In this document: positions 53,010-61,205 of the stretch, in pieces
Layout of the letters: every line of letters begins with the position of its first letter
Numbering within the stretch: the first letter of the stretch is position 1
Source of the DNA: Brevundimonas sp.
Lineage (GTDB): Bacteria > Pseudomonadota > Alphaproteobacteria > Caulobacterales > Caulobacteraceae
Assembly: GCF_016463295.1 (NCBI RefSeq)
Contig: NZ_JAEMRO010000006.1
Location: forward strand, 1-62,940
DNA length: 62,940 bases
Direction: 5' to 3'
Notes under the pieces: generated by a model
What the model was told of the DNA's origin: nothing
The model's input: the letters and a program-made list of their open reading frames with translations, nothing else
Databases searched by the model: none
Made by a program: the position numbers and the translations under genes

Positions 53010-53027
53010 TACGGCCTTTAGGCCGTA
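53010..53027. promoter_or_regulatory. Candidate LOV-HTH operator upstream of rhodopsin
   Basis: The 18-bp dyad TACGGCCTTTAGGCCGTA has perfect 8-bp arms and a 2-bp centre. It sits 71 bp before the rhodopsin ATG and 19 bp past the LOV gene stop. Size and symmetry suit a dimeric LuxR/NarL-type HTH such as the adjacent LOV protein. It has no T-tract, so a terminator is less likely. Confidence 0.55.
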
Positions 53028-53045
53028 CCCGGAGTGTCGCATCCC

Positions 53046-53663
53046 CTAGAGCCCAGCCTCGACGGCCAGGCGGATGGCGTCTGCGACATTGTGGGTGCCG
53101 ATCTTTTCCAGGATCAGGCCCCGGTGCATCTTCACCGTCTTTTCGCTGAGCGACAGGTTGTAGGCGATCTGCTTGCTGCGATGGCCGGCCGCGATCTGCT
53201 GCAGGATTTCGCGCTGTCGCGGCGAGAGGGTCCGTACCACCTCGACGGCATGGTGATGGCGGCTGGACGAGGGCCCCACCGCATCCGGTTCCAGCTCGAC
53301 CTGGGAGCCCAGAAAGTACTCCAGTTCGCCATCGGGCGTGAAGACCGGCGCCACCAGAACGGCGTTGCGGAAAGGCTGGCCGTCGCGCTTGTAGTTCAGG
53401 ATTTCGACCAGGGTCGCCCGGCGATCTCGCGTGCCCTGGCGGATGCGTTCGGTCAGCCAGGGCTCGGTCGCCGGCCCGGCCAGAAAGCGGCAGTTGCGGC
53501 CCAGGATTTCGTCGTCGCTATAGCCGGTGAGGTCGCAGAAGGCCTGGTTGACGGCGATGATCGGATTGTCGGGCAGGCGCGGATCGCTGACGACCGACGC
53601 GATCGGACTGCGGACGATGGAGTCCCTCAGGCTGATACCGTCCTCGTCCAGTTCGTAGGCCAT
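53046..53663 (-). CDS. LOV-HTH blue-light transcription factor (EL222-like)
   Basis: 205 residues. N-terminal LOV domain: PIASVVSDPRL, NQAFCDLTGYSDDEILG, then the photoactive Cys58 in GRNCRFLAG, flavin-contacting Asn90 and Asn100 in LVEILNYKRDGQPFRNAVLV, and Gln121 in YFLGSQVEL. A short linker leads to a LuxR-type HTH (residues ~146-205: LSPRQREILQQIAAG, LSLSEKTVKMHRGLILEKIG). It closely resembles EL222 of Erythrobacter litoralis, which dimerises and binds DNA under blue light. It lies directly upstream of rhodopsin and blh on the same strand; that target is inferred. Confidence 0.95.
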   Translation of the reverse strand: MAYELDEDGISLRDSIVRSPIASVVSDPRLPDNPIIAVNQAFCDLTGYSDDEILGRNCRFLAGPATEPWLTERIRQGTRDRRATLVEILNYKRDGQPFRNAVLVAPVFTPDGELEYFLGSQVELEPDAVGPSSSRHHHAVEVVRTLSPRQREILQQIAAGHRSKQIAYNLSLSEKTVKMHRGLILEKIGTHNVADAIRLAVEAGL

Positions 53664-53687
53664 TCGCTCCGTCGTCCCCCGACCAGG

Positions 53688-53715
53688 ACCCTACGCCCAG
53701 GATCGGGGGTGTCAA
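53688..53715 (-). promoter_or_regulatory. Promoter of the LOV-HTH gene
   Basis: On the minus strand, a perfect -35 TTGACA (53715-53710) is followed after 16 bp by TAGGGT (53693-53688), 25 bp before the start codon. A TCCTGG direct repeat flanks the -10 element. Confidence 0.5.
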
Positions 53716-53795
53716 AGCGGGCATCCCGTCGCGGTCTTTCTCAGGCAGGCGCGACCCCCTCGGCCCACGTGCCCATCGACGTCACGATCTCGATG

Positions 53796-54233
53796 CTAGC
53801 GAAACCAGAAGGCGTCCGGGTCAGCCGTGACCTCGCTGCCCTTGTCGATCACGCGGCCGTCGCGTTCCACGTCGATGCCTCTGATCGCGTAGGAGACGGA
53901 TCCATCGATTGCGGCGGAGGCGCGATAGACGGTCAGCATCACCCCGGGTCCGCTCTCAGGGCATGTGCCGGAAATCCGAAAACTTGCGGCCCGCTCGCCG
54001 ACGAAGAAGTCTGTAAGTTCCGGCGAGATATCGACCCGCCTTCCGTTGTAGCGGATGCGGGGCCCCTCGAATTCAGACCCCCACCCGTTCAGGCCTTCGA
54101 TTGAAACGCGTCGCCCCCGACACACGACTTCGGTCGATGTCGAGACCAGAACAGGCAGCGGCGGCCTGCTCGTTCGCATGACCACCTCCTGATGGGGAAG
54201 CAGGACCGACAGGACGAAGGCTGTTGAGAGCAT
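53796..54233 (-). CDS. Small protein of unknown function, possibly secreted
   Basis: 145 residues from the ATG at 54233, which gives a short signal-like segment (STAFVLSVLLPHQE). A second ATG at 54179 (127 aa) has a perfect AGGAGG 5 nt upstream and may be the true start, which would make it cytosolic. The body is strand-rich with two Cys (EVVCRGRRV, SGTCPESG). No recognisable family. Confidence 0.6.
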   Translation of the reverse strand: MLSTAFVLSVLLPHQEVVMRTSRPPLPVLVSTSTEVVCRGRRVSIEGLNGWGSEFEGPRIRYNGRRVDISPELTDFFVGERAASFRISGTCPESGPGVMLTVYRASAAIDGSVSYAIRGIDVERDGRVIDKGSEVTADPDAFWFR

Positions 54234-54269
54234 CGCACGACCACCAGGTTTACTCGACTGACGGGCAGA

Positions 54270-55178
54270 CTAGGCTGGCACGACGGGTTCTGCCAGCGTC
54301 ACTTCCCGCTGCCCCGTCGTCAGGATGGCCCCGACCGAGGCCATGACGATGAAGCCGATGGCCAGCCATTGCAGGCCGCTGAGCTGTTCGTGCAACAGGA
54401 ACAACCCCGCCACCGCCCCGATGGCCGGTTCGCCCGACAGCAGGACACCGAAGGTGCGTTTGGGGATGTGACGCAGGGCGATCATCTCCAGCGAATAGGG
54501 CAGGGCACTGGACACCAGGGCGACCCCCAGGCCGATCAGCAGGACCGACGGGGCCAGCAGGGCGGCACCGGCACTGACCACGCCGAAGGGCAGGATGACC
54601 ACCGCCGCCGTGCTCATGCCCAGGGCCACCGACTGGCCGGCATGCATGTGCGACAGCCGCTTTCCAAAGACGATGTACAGCGCCCAGAACAGGCCCGCTG
54701 CCGCCGCGAACGCCACGCCGACCGGGTCCAGCGCATTCAGCCCGCGCCGGATCGGCAACAGCAAGCCCAGGCCTGCGACGGCACAGACGATCCAGACGAA
54801 ATGGATGGGCTTGCGCGCATGGATCAGCGCCAGCGTCAGAGGCCCGGCGAACTCGATGGCGATGGCCAGCCCCAGCGGAATGGTCCGCAGCGACATGTAG
54901 AAGCACAGGTTCATCAGCCCCAGAACCAGGCCGTACAGCAGCACCCCCTTCGCGTCCGCTCGACCCAGAGCGAACCGCCACGGTCGCCAGATCGCCACCA
55001 GCACCAAGGCCGACAGCCCGACCCTCAGCGCCGAGGTCCCTTCTGCTCCCACCACCGGAAACAGCTGTTTCGCGAACGACGTCCCCACCGCCAGCGACAC
55101 CATACCGCCCAGCAGCGCCAGATAGGGCAGGGCGGCGCTCGGGAGTGACGGTCTGTAGCTATGGGAAGGGGTCGGCAT
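54270..55178 (-). CDS. rhtA: EamA-family (RhtA-like) exporter
   Basis: 302 residues from the ATG at 55178; the frame extends to 55334 without homology. Ten helices in two EamA repeats: LALLGGMVSLAVGTSFAKQLFP starts the first, GVAFAAAAGLFWALYIVFGKRL the second, and LPYSLEMIALRHIPKRTFGVLLSGEPAIGAVAG is the RhtA-specific second-repeat end. RhtA exports threonine and homoserine in E. coli. It is divergent from cysK. Confidence 0.85.
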   Translation of the reverse strand: MPTPSHSYRPSLPSAALPYLALLGGMVSLAVGTSFAKQLFPVVGAEGTSALRVGLSALVLVAIWRPWRFALGRADAKGVLLYGLVLGLMNLCFYMSLRTIPLGLAIAIEFAGPLTLALIHARKPIHFVWIVCAVAGLGLLLPIRRGLNALDPVGVAFAAAAGLFWALYIVFGKRLSHMHAGQSVALGMSTAAVVILPFGVVSAGAALLAPSVLLIGLGVALVSSALPYSLEMIALRHIPKRTFGVLLSGEPAIGAVAGLFLLHEQLSGLQWLAIGFIVMASVGAILTTGQREVTLAEPVVPA

Positions 55179-55320
55179 CTCTCGTCCATAGACGCGAACG
55201 GCGACCTTGGCCTCGACAAATGGCACGCGCTCTTGCGTGTCGTTTGCCATCCCGCGTTGCGCCGCGCCCCCGCCGTGCCTAGATCGATGGCTACGCTTTC
55301 GACCCCGATGAGAGAAAGTA

Positions 55321-55340
55321 GAGTCGACTCTCACGGACTC
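55321..55340. promoter_or_regulatory. Cluster of three GANTC sites upstream of cysK
   Basis: GAGTC (55321), GACTC (55326) and GACTC (55336), 24 bp before the cysK ATG. The first two abut as GAGTCGACTC. CcrM methylation here could make cysK or rhtA expression cell-cycle dependent. Confidence 0.6.
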
Positions 55341-55363
55341 TCACATCTGCCGGAGACCTCCCC

Positions 55364-56347
55364 ATGTCCGACACCGCCGCCTATGACGCCTCGCGCCACC
55401 TGAAAGCCGGTCGGGGCAAGGTCTATGACTCCATCCTGGACACCATCGGCGACACCCCCATCGTGGGCTTGCCGCGCCTGTCGGCGGAGTATCAGCCCAG
55501 GGCGACAGTGCTGGCCAAGCTGGAGTTCTTCAATCCCTTGGCGTCGGTCAAGGACCGGATCGGCGTGGCCATGATCGAGGCGCTCGAGCAGTCCGGGCGA
55601 CTGAAACCGGGCGGCGTCCTGATCGAGCCGACGTCCGGCAACACCGGCATCGCCCTGGCCTTCGTCGCCGCTGCCAAGGGCTACAAGCTGATTCTGACCA
55701 TGCCGGAGAGCATGTCGATCGAGCGGCGCAAGATGCTGGCCCTGCTGGGGGCCGAACTGGTGCTGACACCGGCTGAAAAGGGCATGAAGGGGGCCATCGC
55801 CATGGCCCAGGAACTGCTGGCCCGCACCCCCGGTGCCGTCAGCCCGGCCCAGTTCGATAACGAAGCCAATCCCGCCATCCACAAGGTCTCGACCGCCGAG
55901 GAAATCTGGAACGACACCAACGGCGCGGTGGACATCATCATCGCCGGCGTCGGCACGGGCGGCACCATCACCGGCGTGGGCCAGGCCCTGAAGGCCAAGA
56001 AGCCGTCGCTGCGCATGATCGCGGTCGAGCCTACCGCCAGCCCTGTCCTGTCGGGCGGCGAGCCGGGGCCGCACAAGATCCAGGGAATCGGCGCGGGCTT
56101 CGTCCCCTCCATCGTCGACCGCTCGGTCATCGACGGGGTGGAACAGGTCTCCAACGACGACGCCTTCGACATGGCCCGCAAGGTCGCCCGCGTGGAGGGC
56201 ATCCCTGTCGGCATCAGCTCCGGTGCTGCCGTCCTGGCGGCCTTCCGCCTGGCCGCGCTCGACGAAAACGCCGGCAAGACCATCGTCGCCATCATTCCCA
56301 GTTTCGCGGAACGCTATCTGAGTACGGCGCTGTTCGAGGGGCTGTAA
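55364..56347 (+). CDS. cysK: Cysteine synthase A
   Basis: 327 residues, PLP fold type II. It makes cysteine from O-acetylserine and sulfide. Seen: PLP Lys63 in [11 protein letters not shown]; the substrate loop [12 protein letters not shown]; the phosphate-binding [10 protein letters not shown]; and [11 protein letters not shown] near the C-terminus. An N-terminal extension of ~20 residues precedes the usual start of homology at [14 protein letters not shown]. It is followed directly, with no gap, by the DUF6624-like gene. CysQ, another sulfate-assimilation enzyme, is elsewhere in the window. Confidence 0.96.
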   Translation: MSDTAAYDASRHLKAGRGKVYDSILDTIGDTPIVGLPRLSAEYQPRATVLAKLEFFNPLASVKDRIGVAMIEALEQSGRLKPGGVLIEPTSGNTGIALAFVAAAKGYKLILTMPESMSIERRKMLALLGAELVLTPAEKGMKGAIAMAQELLARTPGAVSPAQFDNEANPAIHKVSTAEEIWNDTNGAVDIIIAGVGTGGTITGVGQALKAKKPSLRMIAVEPTASPVLSGGEPGPHKIQGIGAGFVPSIVDRSVIDGVEQVSNDDAFDMARKVARVEGIPVGISSGAAVLAAFRLAALDENAGKTIVAIIPSFAERYLSTALFEGL

Positions 56348-57022
56348 ATGCTGGCCCCGGCGTTCCTGGTGCTGGCCCTGATGACGGGGCAGGACGCGGC
56401 TTCGCCGACCTCGCCTCTGACCAACCTGCGGGCTGCGCATGCCCTGGCGTGCAGCCTGGAGGATCGGGACTGTCTGGTTCAGGAGCTGGGATTGCGCCGC
56501 GCGGCGGACCAGGGTGTGCGGCAGGACGCCTTGCTGAATCTCGACTGTCATGCCCGCTACGGGGCGGCCGCGACGCCGGAGCAATGTCAGACCATCTGGA
56601 CAGAGGTCGATACCGACAATCTGCCTCGCGTGAAGGCGATCCTGGATCGCCACGGCTGGCCGACCTGGGCTCCTCAATTTCAGGAGGCTGTCTGGCTGAT
56701 CGTTCAGCATGCGCCTGACGAGGACGGCGGCACGGCCCTGCGCGAGCGCTGGCTGCCGGACGTCCGGGCCGCCTACCAGCGTGGCGAACTGAGCGCGTTC
56801 GACTATACCGCCATGGCCGACCGCGTCAGCATGGCGCGCACCGGTCTGCAGATTTACGGCACCCACCGTCCCTGCCGCGATGGCGCTTTCGACCGTAGCA
56901 GCGTCGAGAGCGCCGAGGCCGTCGAGGCGGCGCGGGCCGAACTGCGTCTGGATATCCGCTGGTCGGAGCTGCTGCCCTTCTACGATCAGAAGTGCGCCGC
57001 CGAAGCGTCCATTCCCGGTTAA
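56348..57022 (+). CDS. DUF6624-like secreted protein
   Basis: 224 residues, starting in the base after the cysK stop. Signal peptide MLAPAFLVLALMTGQDAAS. The mature part matches the DUF6624 pattern: ILDRHGWPTWAPQFQEAVWLIVQHAPDEDG, LPDVRAAYQRGEL, and AMADRVSMARTGLQIYGTHR. Six Cys in the mature chain may form disulfides. The family has no known function. Confidence 0.78.
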   Translation: MLAPAFLVLALMTGQDAASPTSPLTNLRAAHALACSLEDRDCLVQELGLRRAADQGVRQDALLNLDCHARYGAAATPEQCQTIWTEVDTDNLPRVKAILDRHGWPTWAPQFQEAVWLIVQHAPDEDGGTALRERWLPDVRAAYQRGELSAFDYTAMADRVSMARTGLQIYGTHRPCRDGAFDRSSVESAEAVEAARAELRLDIRWSELLPFYDQKCAAEASIPG

Positions 57023-57048
57023 CCGCGTCCGGCCTAGACTCCGCCTTC

Positions 57049-58269
57049 ATGTCCGACCCGGCCCTTCTTCCCAACGACGAGGCGAACACGCAGGCGCAGT
57101 TCCGCGCGCGCCACGCGTTGCTGAAGCGGCTGGCCGATGTCGTGTCGCTGCCGGCCAGCCGGATCAATGCGTTCGAGCGGGCGGTGGTCGGCGATCTGCT
57201 GGTCGAGATGCTCAGCCTGGCGACCTCGGAGGATCGTCGCAGGGTCGCCCAGCGTCTGGCCGTGCTGTCGGAGATACCCAATGCCCTGGCGCGGATGCTG
57301 CTGCGCGACGAGCCCGATATCGCGGGCCTGCTGATCGAACACTGCGCCTCCCTGACCGATGCCGATCTGGCCGCCTGCGCGCGCGACACGGACCGCGAGC
57401 ATCGGCTGATCATGGCCGAGCGGCGCGGTATCAGCGAGGTCGTCACCGAGACGGTCATGAGCTTTGGCGAGGCCGACGTCATCGCTGCGGTGTTGAAGAA
57501 CCGCAACGCCAGGCTGGGTCAGGCGGCCATCGAAGGTGTGGTCAGTCTGAGCCGGCATAATGTCGAGCTGTGCGAACATCTGTTGCGCCGGCCGGAACTG
57601 CGGCCCTCGGCGGCCTATGTCATGTTCTGGTGGTGCGGGGCGGAGGATCGTCGGACCATCCTGCAAAGGTTCGCCGTCTCCCGCGAGGTCATGCAGGAGG
57701 TGTCGGAGGACATCTTCGCCCTCGCCGCCGATGAGGGCTGGCAGGACCCGTTGTCGCGCAAGGCCCTGCAGTTCATCGAGCGCCGCCAGCGCAACCGCGC
57801 GGCCATCGAACGCAGCCCTTATGGCGGACTGGAACAGGCTGTCGCCGCGGCCAGTGAGATCGGGCTGAACCGCGAGATCGCGGCCGAAATCTCCTATCTG
57901 TCGGGGGTCAAGCCTCTGACCGGGGCCAAGATCCTGGGGGATGTCGGCGGCGAGCCCCTGGCTATCCTCTGCAAGGCGACGGGGCTGTCAAAGGCCGATC
58001 TGGCGGGTTTGTGGCGGTCGATGAAACGTCCGGAGGTCACGGCCAACGGCGATGTCGCTCCGGCTTGGGAACGGGTTCAGGTCACCTATGACATGCTGGC
58101 CGTCGATCGGGCCCAGACGGTGCTGCGTTACTGGAACTGGTCGTTGTCGTCGGCGCTGACGCCGGCTCTCTTGCGGGCTATCCGCGACGGCGAAGACGAG
58201 ATGCAGAACGAATACTCGCCGTCCGAACGCGCCGCCATGATGGCCCTGGCCGACAACTTCGGCCGCTGA
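57049..58269 (+). CDS. DUF2336 family protein, copy 1
   Basis: 406 residues from ATG 57049; the frame extends to 56992. All-helical with HEAT-like repeats: FERAVVGDLLVEMLSLATSED, AQRLAVLSEIPNALARMLLRDEPDIAGLLIEHCASLTDADLAA. The DUF2336 centre is AERRGISEVVTETVMSFGEADVIAAVLKNRNARLGQAAIEGVV, and GEPLAILCKATGLSKADLAGL follows. The family is confined mainly to alphaproteobacteria and its role is unknown. A GGTTAACC palindrome (57017-57024) lies 25 bp upstream. A paralogue is at 61206-62300. Confidence 0.87.
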   Translation: MSDPALLPNDEANTQAQFRARHALLKRLADVVSLPASRINAFERAVVGDLLVEMLSLATSEDRRRVAQRLAVLSEIPNALARMLLRDEPDIAGLLIEHCASLTDADLAACARDTDREHRLIMAERRGISEVVTETVMSFGEADVIAAVLKNRNARLGQAAIEGVVSLSRHNVELCEHLLRRPELRPSAAYVMFWWCGAEDRRTILQRFAVSREVMQEVSEDIFALAADEGWQDPLSRKALQFIERRQRNRAAIERSPYGGLEQAVAAASEIGLNREIAAEISYLSGVKPLTGAKILGDVGGEPLAILCKATGLSKADLAGLWRSMKRPEVTANGDVAPAWERVQVTYDMLAVDRAQTVLRYWNWSLSSALTPALLRAIRDGEDEMQNEYSPSERAAMMALADNFGR

Positions 58270-58441
58270 TCAGTCGAGCCGGCCGCAGGACTGAACGCTG
58301 TGCTTGTGGGTCAAATGCACGCTGTCGTCGTTACAGCATTGCGTGTTCCGGCAAAGAAACCTAATAGCGGCGTCAACGACGGTCGTTCTGATCTGTCGAT
58401 TCCGCCGGAACATCTGGCAAACATATCTGGGGCCAAAGACC

Positions 58442-58876
58442 ATGGAAGACAACGCACAACTTCTGGAAATGACGGCGGACATCGTGTCGGCCTATGTCGG
58501 CAACAACAACGTCCAGGTGACGGAAGTGCCCGGCCTGATCTCCAGCATCCACGCCGCCCTGTCGCAGATCTCGACCGGCGTCGTCGAAGTCGAGCCCGAG
58601 GTCAAGGAACCCGCCGTCTCGGTGCGCAAGTCGATCACGCCCGACTATCTGATCTGCCTGGAAGACGGCCGCAAGTTCAAGTCGCTGAAGCGTCACCTGC
58701 GCACCAAGTACAACATCAGCCCCGAAGAATACCGCGCCAAGTGGAACCTGCCCAAGGACTATCCCATGGTCGCCCCCAACTATGCCAAGGCCCGCTCGGA
58801 CCTGGCCAAGCAGATGGGCCTGGGCCAGGGCGGCCGCAAACCCGCCCGCGCCACCGCCGGCCGCGCCAAGAAGTAG
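58442..58876 (+). CDS. mucR: MucR-family zinc-finger transcriptional regulator
   Basis: 144 residues from ATG 58442; the frame extends to 58304 without homology. The N-terminal helix [13 protein letters not shown] precedes the Ros/MucR zinc-finger: [37 protein letters not shown], with Cys and two His of the reduced finger. An Arg/Lys-rich tail ends [11 protein letters not shown]. MucR proteins are H-NS-like DNA-binding repressors and, in Caulobacter, counteract SciP and affect CtrA-dependent promoters. A hairpin terminator follows. Confidence 0.93.
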   Translation: MEDNAQLLEMTADIVSAYVGNNNVQVTEVPGLISSIHAALSQISTGVVEVEPEVKEPAVSVRKSITPDYLICLEDGRKFKSLKRHLRTKYNISPEEYRAKWNLPKDYPMVAPNYAKARSDLAKQMGLGQGGRKPARATAGRAKK

Positions 58877-58902
58877 TCACCGGCTGACAGACTGAGATCG
58901 AG

Positions 58903-58935
58903 ACGCCCGCGACCGGCAACGGTGACGGGCGTTTT
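58903..58935 (+). terminator. Terminator of mucR
   Basis: Outer stem ACGCCCG / CGGGCGT enclosing an ACCG-GCAA-CGGT tetraloop hairpin, then TTTTGGTGTG, 27 bp past the mucR stop. Confidence 0.75.
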
Positions 58936-59008
58936 GGTGTGTGAGTTGAAGCGCTCTATCGGGGCCGGAAGCGGGACCATCGAAGTGCCGCTGGGGTGTT
59001 AGCAGACT

Positions 59009-59224
59009 TCAGGGAACAGAGCCCGTGACGCAGTCAGGCCGCGTTCCGTCACGCGAGCAAGGCGGGTCACAGTGGGATGAATTCTTGCAGGCTTGATTGA
59101 CGGCCCCCGCTCCAACGCTCGCCCAGTCAACAGAGTGGCCTGCGCAAGCCGAAATCAAGCCCGATAGGCTGATGACGACCAAGATGGAAAGGGAAGGTCT
59201 TCCACGCTTCAGAACCGCATCCAT
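59009..59224 (-). CDS. Small putative lipoprotein (71 aa)
   Basis: 71 residues from the ATG at 59224, with GAGGGG upstream; the frame extends to 59341. The hydrophobic segment SLSILVVISLSGLISAC ends in a lipobox with Cys. The short mature part has four more Cys (ACKNSSHCDPPCSRDGTRPDC). No recognisable family. It lies in a lower-GC patch together with the gene at 59442. Confidence 0.55.
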   Translation of the reverse strand: MDAVLKRGRPSLSILVVISLSGLISACAGHSVDWASVGAGAVNQACKNSSHCDPPCSRDGTRPDCVTGSVP

Positions 59225-59441
59225 CTTCGATCCCCTCGAAAGAATTTTGCAAAGCAATCTTCGCCAAACAGTCTGGGTTTGCAAGCGACTGATTTGCCAA
59301 GTTGTCGTCTCGTGAAACGGTATATTGGCGTGCTCGACCAAAAGCTCCGCTGTGACTATCCGCTGATCACGGTGGTTGGCGGAGCTTGACCAGCGCTGAG
59401 GGGCAACTGCTGATCATCTCGACGCGCACACTGACACACCC

Positions 59442-60347
59442 TCAATCCAGTTCACGGGCGATGCGGAAGCCCATGTTGACTTCACGTCCAATGGTCGCCT
59501 GACGGGATGCGGAGCGTAGTTGATCGACGCCTCCGGTGAAGGAGCCCCCGCGGAAGACATTGCCTTCGCCGCCCCGTGCGCAATCGGTCACCCAAGGCGA
59601 TCCGTCTGCTGGAATCCCTTCCAGGGACACATGAAAGCAGTCCTTGGTCCACTCGCGCACATTTCCATGCATGTCATACAGGCCGAAGGCGTTAGGCGCT
59701 GAAAAGCCTACGGGTTCGGTGCGGCGCCCGTTGCACCCGGCAATGAATCCCACCGAATTGGGGCCATCGAAGTTGGCGGTGTTTTCTTGCCCCGCATCGC
59801 ACGTCGGTTCGGCATCGCCCCATCCGAACCGACCCGTCGAGCCTGCGCGTGCCGCATACTCCCACTCGGCCTCGCTGAGCAGCCTGTAGGTCTCGCCCGT
59901 TTCCGCACTCAGCCACGTCACATAGGCCTCGGCATCGCCCCAGCTGACATTGATGACGGGGCGTCGGCCACGTCCGTATCCGGCATCACCCGACCAGTCC
60001 GGAGACGACGTCGCACTGTAACCTCGGCGGGAGTTGTCCTGGCACCCCCTCTTGGCGACGCATTTCTCCCATTCGTCCCAAGTGAGTTCATATTTGCCGA
60101 CGGCAAAGGGCCGGGAGAGCGTGATTTCGACTTGCGGACCTTCGGTGAAATCTCTGCCCTTTTCATCGGCCGGCGAACCCATGAGAAACCTGCCCGCTGG
60201 CAGGACCACCATCTCTGGCCCCACGGTGCCATCGCTCAAGGTGTCGCGAATGGTTTGGCCCGGGCTGTAGCCCACCTCGTGGGCGTGTGCCGAAGATGCC
60301 AACGCCATCATGGTACAAACTGCAAGAAAGACGGTTCTGGAAGTCAT
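59442..60347 (-). CDS. Formylglycine-generating-enzyme-like (SUMF1-fold) secreted protein
   Basis: 301 residues from the ATG at 60347 (another start at 60422). Signal peptide TVFLAVCTMMALASSAHAHE. The SUMF1/FGE-sulfatase domain follows: VVLPAGRFLMGSPADEKGRD, VGKYELTWDEWEKCV, PVINVSWGDAEAYVTWLSAETG, YRLLSEAEWEYAARAG, and GLYDMHGNVREWTKDC, VFRGGSFTG, closing MGFRIAREL. True FGEs convert a sulfatase Cys to formylglycine; many family members have other roles, and no sulfatase is near. GC is lower than in the flanks. Confidence 0.85.
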   Translation of the reverse strand: MTSRTVFLAVCTMMALASSAHAHEVGYSPGQTIRDTLSDGTVGPEMVVLPAGRFLMGSPADEKGRDFTEGPQVEITLSRPFAVGKYELTWDEWEKCVAKRGCQDNSRRGYSATSSPDWSGDAGYGRGRRPVINVSWGDAEAYVTWLSAETGETYRLLSEAEWEYAARAGSTGRFGWGDAEPTCDAGQENTANFDGPNSVGFIAGCNGRRTEPVGFSAPNAFGLYDMHGNVREWTKDCFHVSLEGIPADGSPWVTDCARGGEGNVFRGGSFTGGVDQLRSASRQATIGREVNMGFRIARELD

Positions 60348-60487
60348 CGCCAACACCCCATGCAAGGCAATCAACAACAGGCCAGTCGCCAGTGTAGCAG
60401 AGCTCATCGACAAGCGGAGCATCCGTCCTCACGAACCGGCTTGGCTTCGCCGTCAATGCCGCTATCACTGGCGACAGGGGGACGACG

Positions 60488-61195
60488 ATGACCAATACCA
60501 GCAAACCCGGCAGCGATCTGGCCGAAGATGTCCTGGGCATGGGCGGGCGCGAGCTGGTGACGGTCAGAGACCTGCTGCTGCGCCCGGCCACGGTGCTGAC
60601 GGCGTGGATGGAGGGCGGGGCCGAGGGCGGTGGTCTCTATGCCCGGCCTCTGCGGCTGTATCTGGCCCTGAACGCCATACTGATGCTGATCCTGTTCCTG
60701 AAGGGCGGGGCCGGCTACATGCTGGAAAGCTATCCGCCCGAAGTGCTCGCGCCCTTGCTGGAACAGACCGGCAAGTCCAGGGATGCCTTCATCGCCGACG
60801 CCGACGGGTGGATGACTTTGGTCCTTGTGCCGCTGGGTTCTTTCTTCTTCGCCCTGACCGCAACGCCCTTTCTGCGGTGGTGGGACAAGGACGACTTGGG
60901 CTGGCGCCGGGGGTTCCGCGCCACCTTTGCCTGGTTGTGCGCCTGGACCGTAACGATGCTGCCCCTGGCGTGGTGGGGCTATGGCACCAGTCCTCTGGTG
61001 GGCGTGGTGTCTCTGATCATCGCGGCGCTGGGCGTAATCGCCTTTGTCCGGATGGGACAGGGTCGATGGTTCAGGACACGCGTCATCGGCGTGCTGAAGG
61101 GGATCGTCCTGATGGCGGCTGTCCAGGTGGCCGCCGGGGTCGCCGGCGCGTTGGTGGGCATCATCGGCATCGTGGGGGCCTTCGTCAGCCCTTAG
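60488..61195 (+). CDS. DUF3667-like integral membrane protein
   Basis: 235 residues. An N-terminal cytosolic ~45 residues (VRDLLLRPATVLTAWMEGG) precedes about five membrane helices, with a polar loop at ~90-120 (SYPPEVLAPLLEQTGKSRDAF). The pattern of an N-terminal amphipathic helix followed by LYARPLRLYLALNAILMLIL resembles DUF3667 or Yip1-type proteins; I am not certain. Convergent with the DUF2336 gene. Confidence 0.7.
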   Translation: MTNTSKPGSDLAEDVLGMGGRELVTVRDLLLRPATVLTAWMEGGAEGGGLYARPLRLYLALNAILMLILFLKGGAGYMLESYPPEVLAPLLEQTGKSRDAFIADADGWMTLVLVPLGSFFFALTATPFLRWWDKDDLGWRRGFRATFAWLCAWTVTMLPLAWWGYGTSPLVGVVSLIIAALGVIAFVRMGQGRWFRTRVIGVLKGIVLMAAVQVAAGVAGALVGIIGIVGAFVSP

Positions 61196-61205
61196 GCAGC
61201 GACTC

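Noticed and set aside
53010..53027. The rhodopsin-upstream dyad as a plain terminator of the LOV gene
   Set aside because: The loop is only 2 nt and no T-tract follows, so a hairpin terminator is unlikely. I kept the operator reading as the better hypothesis.
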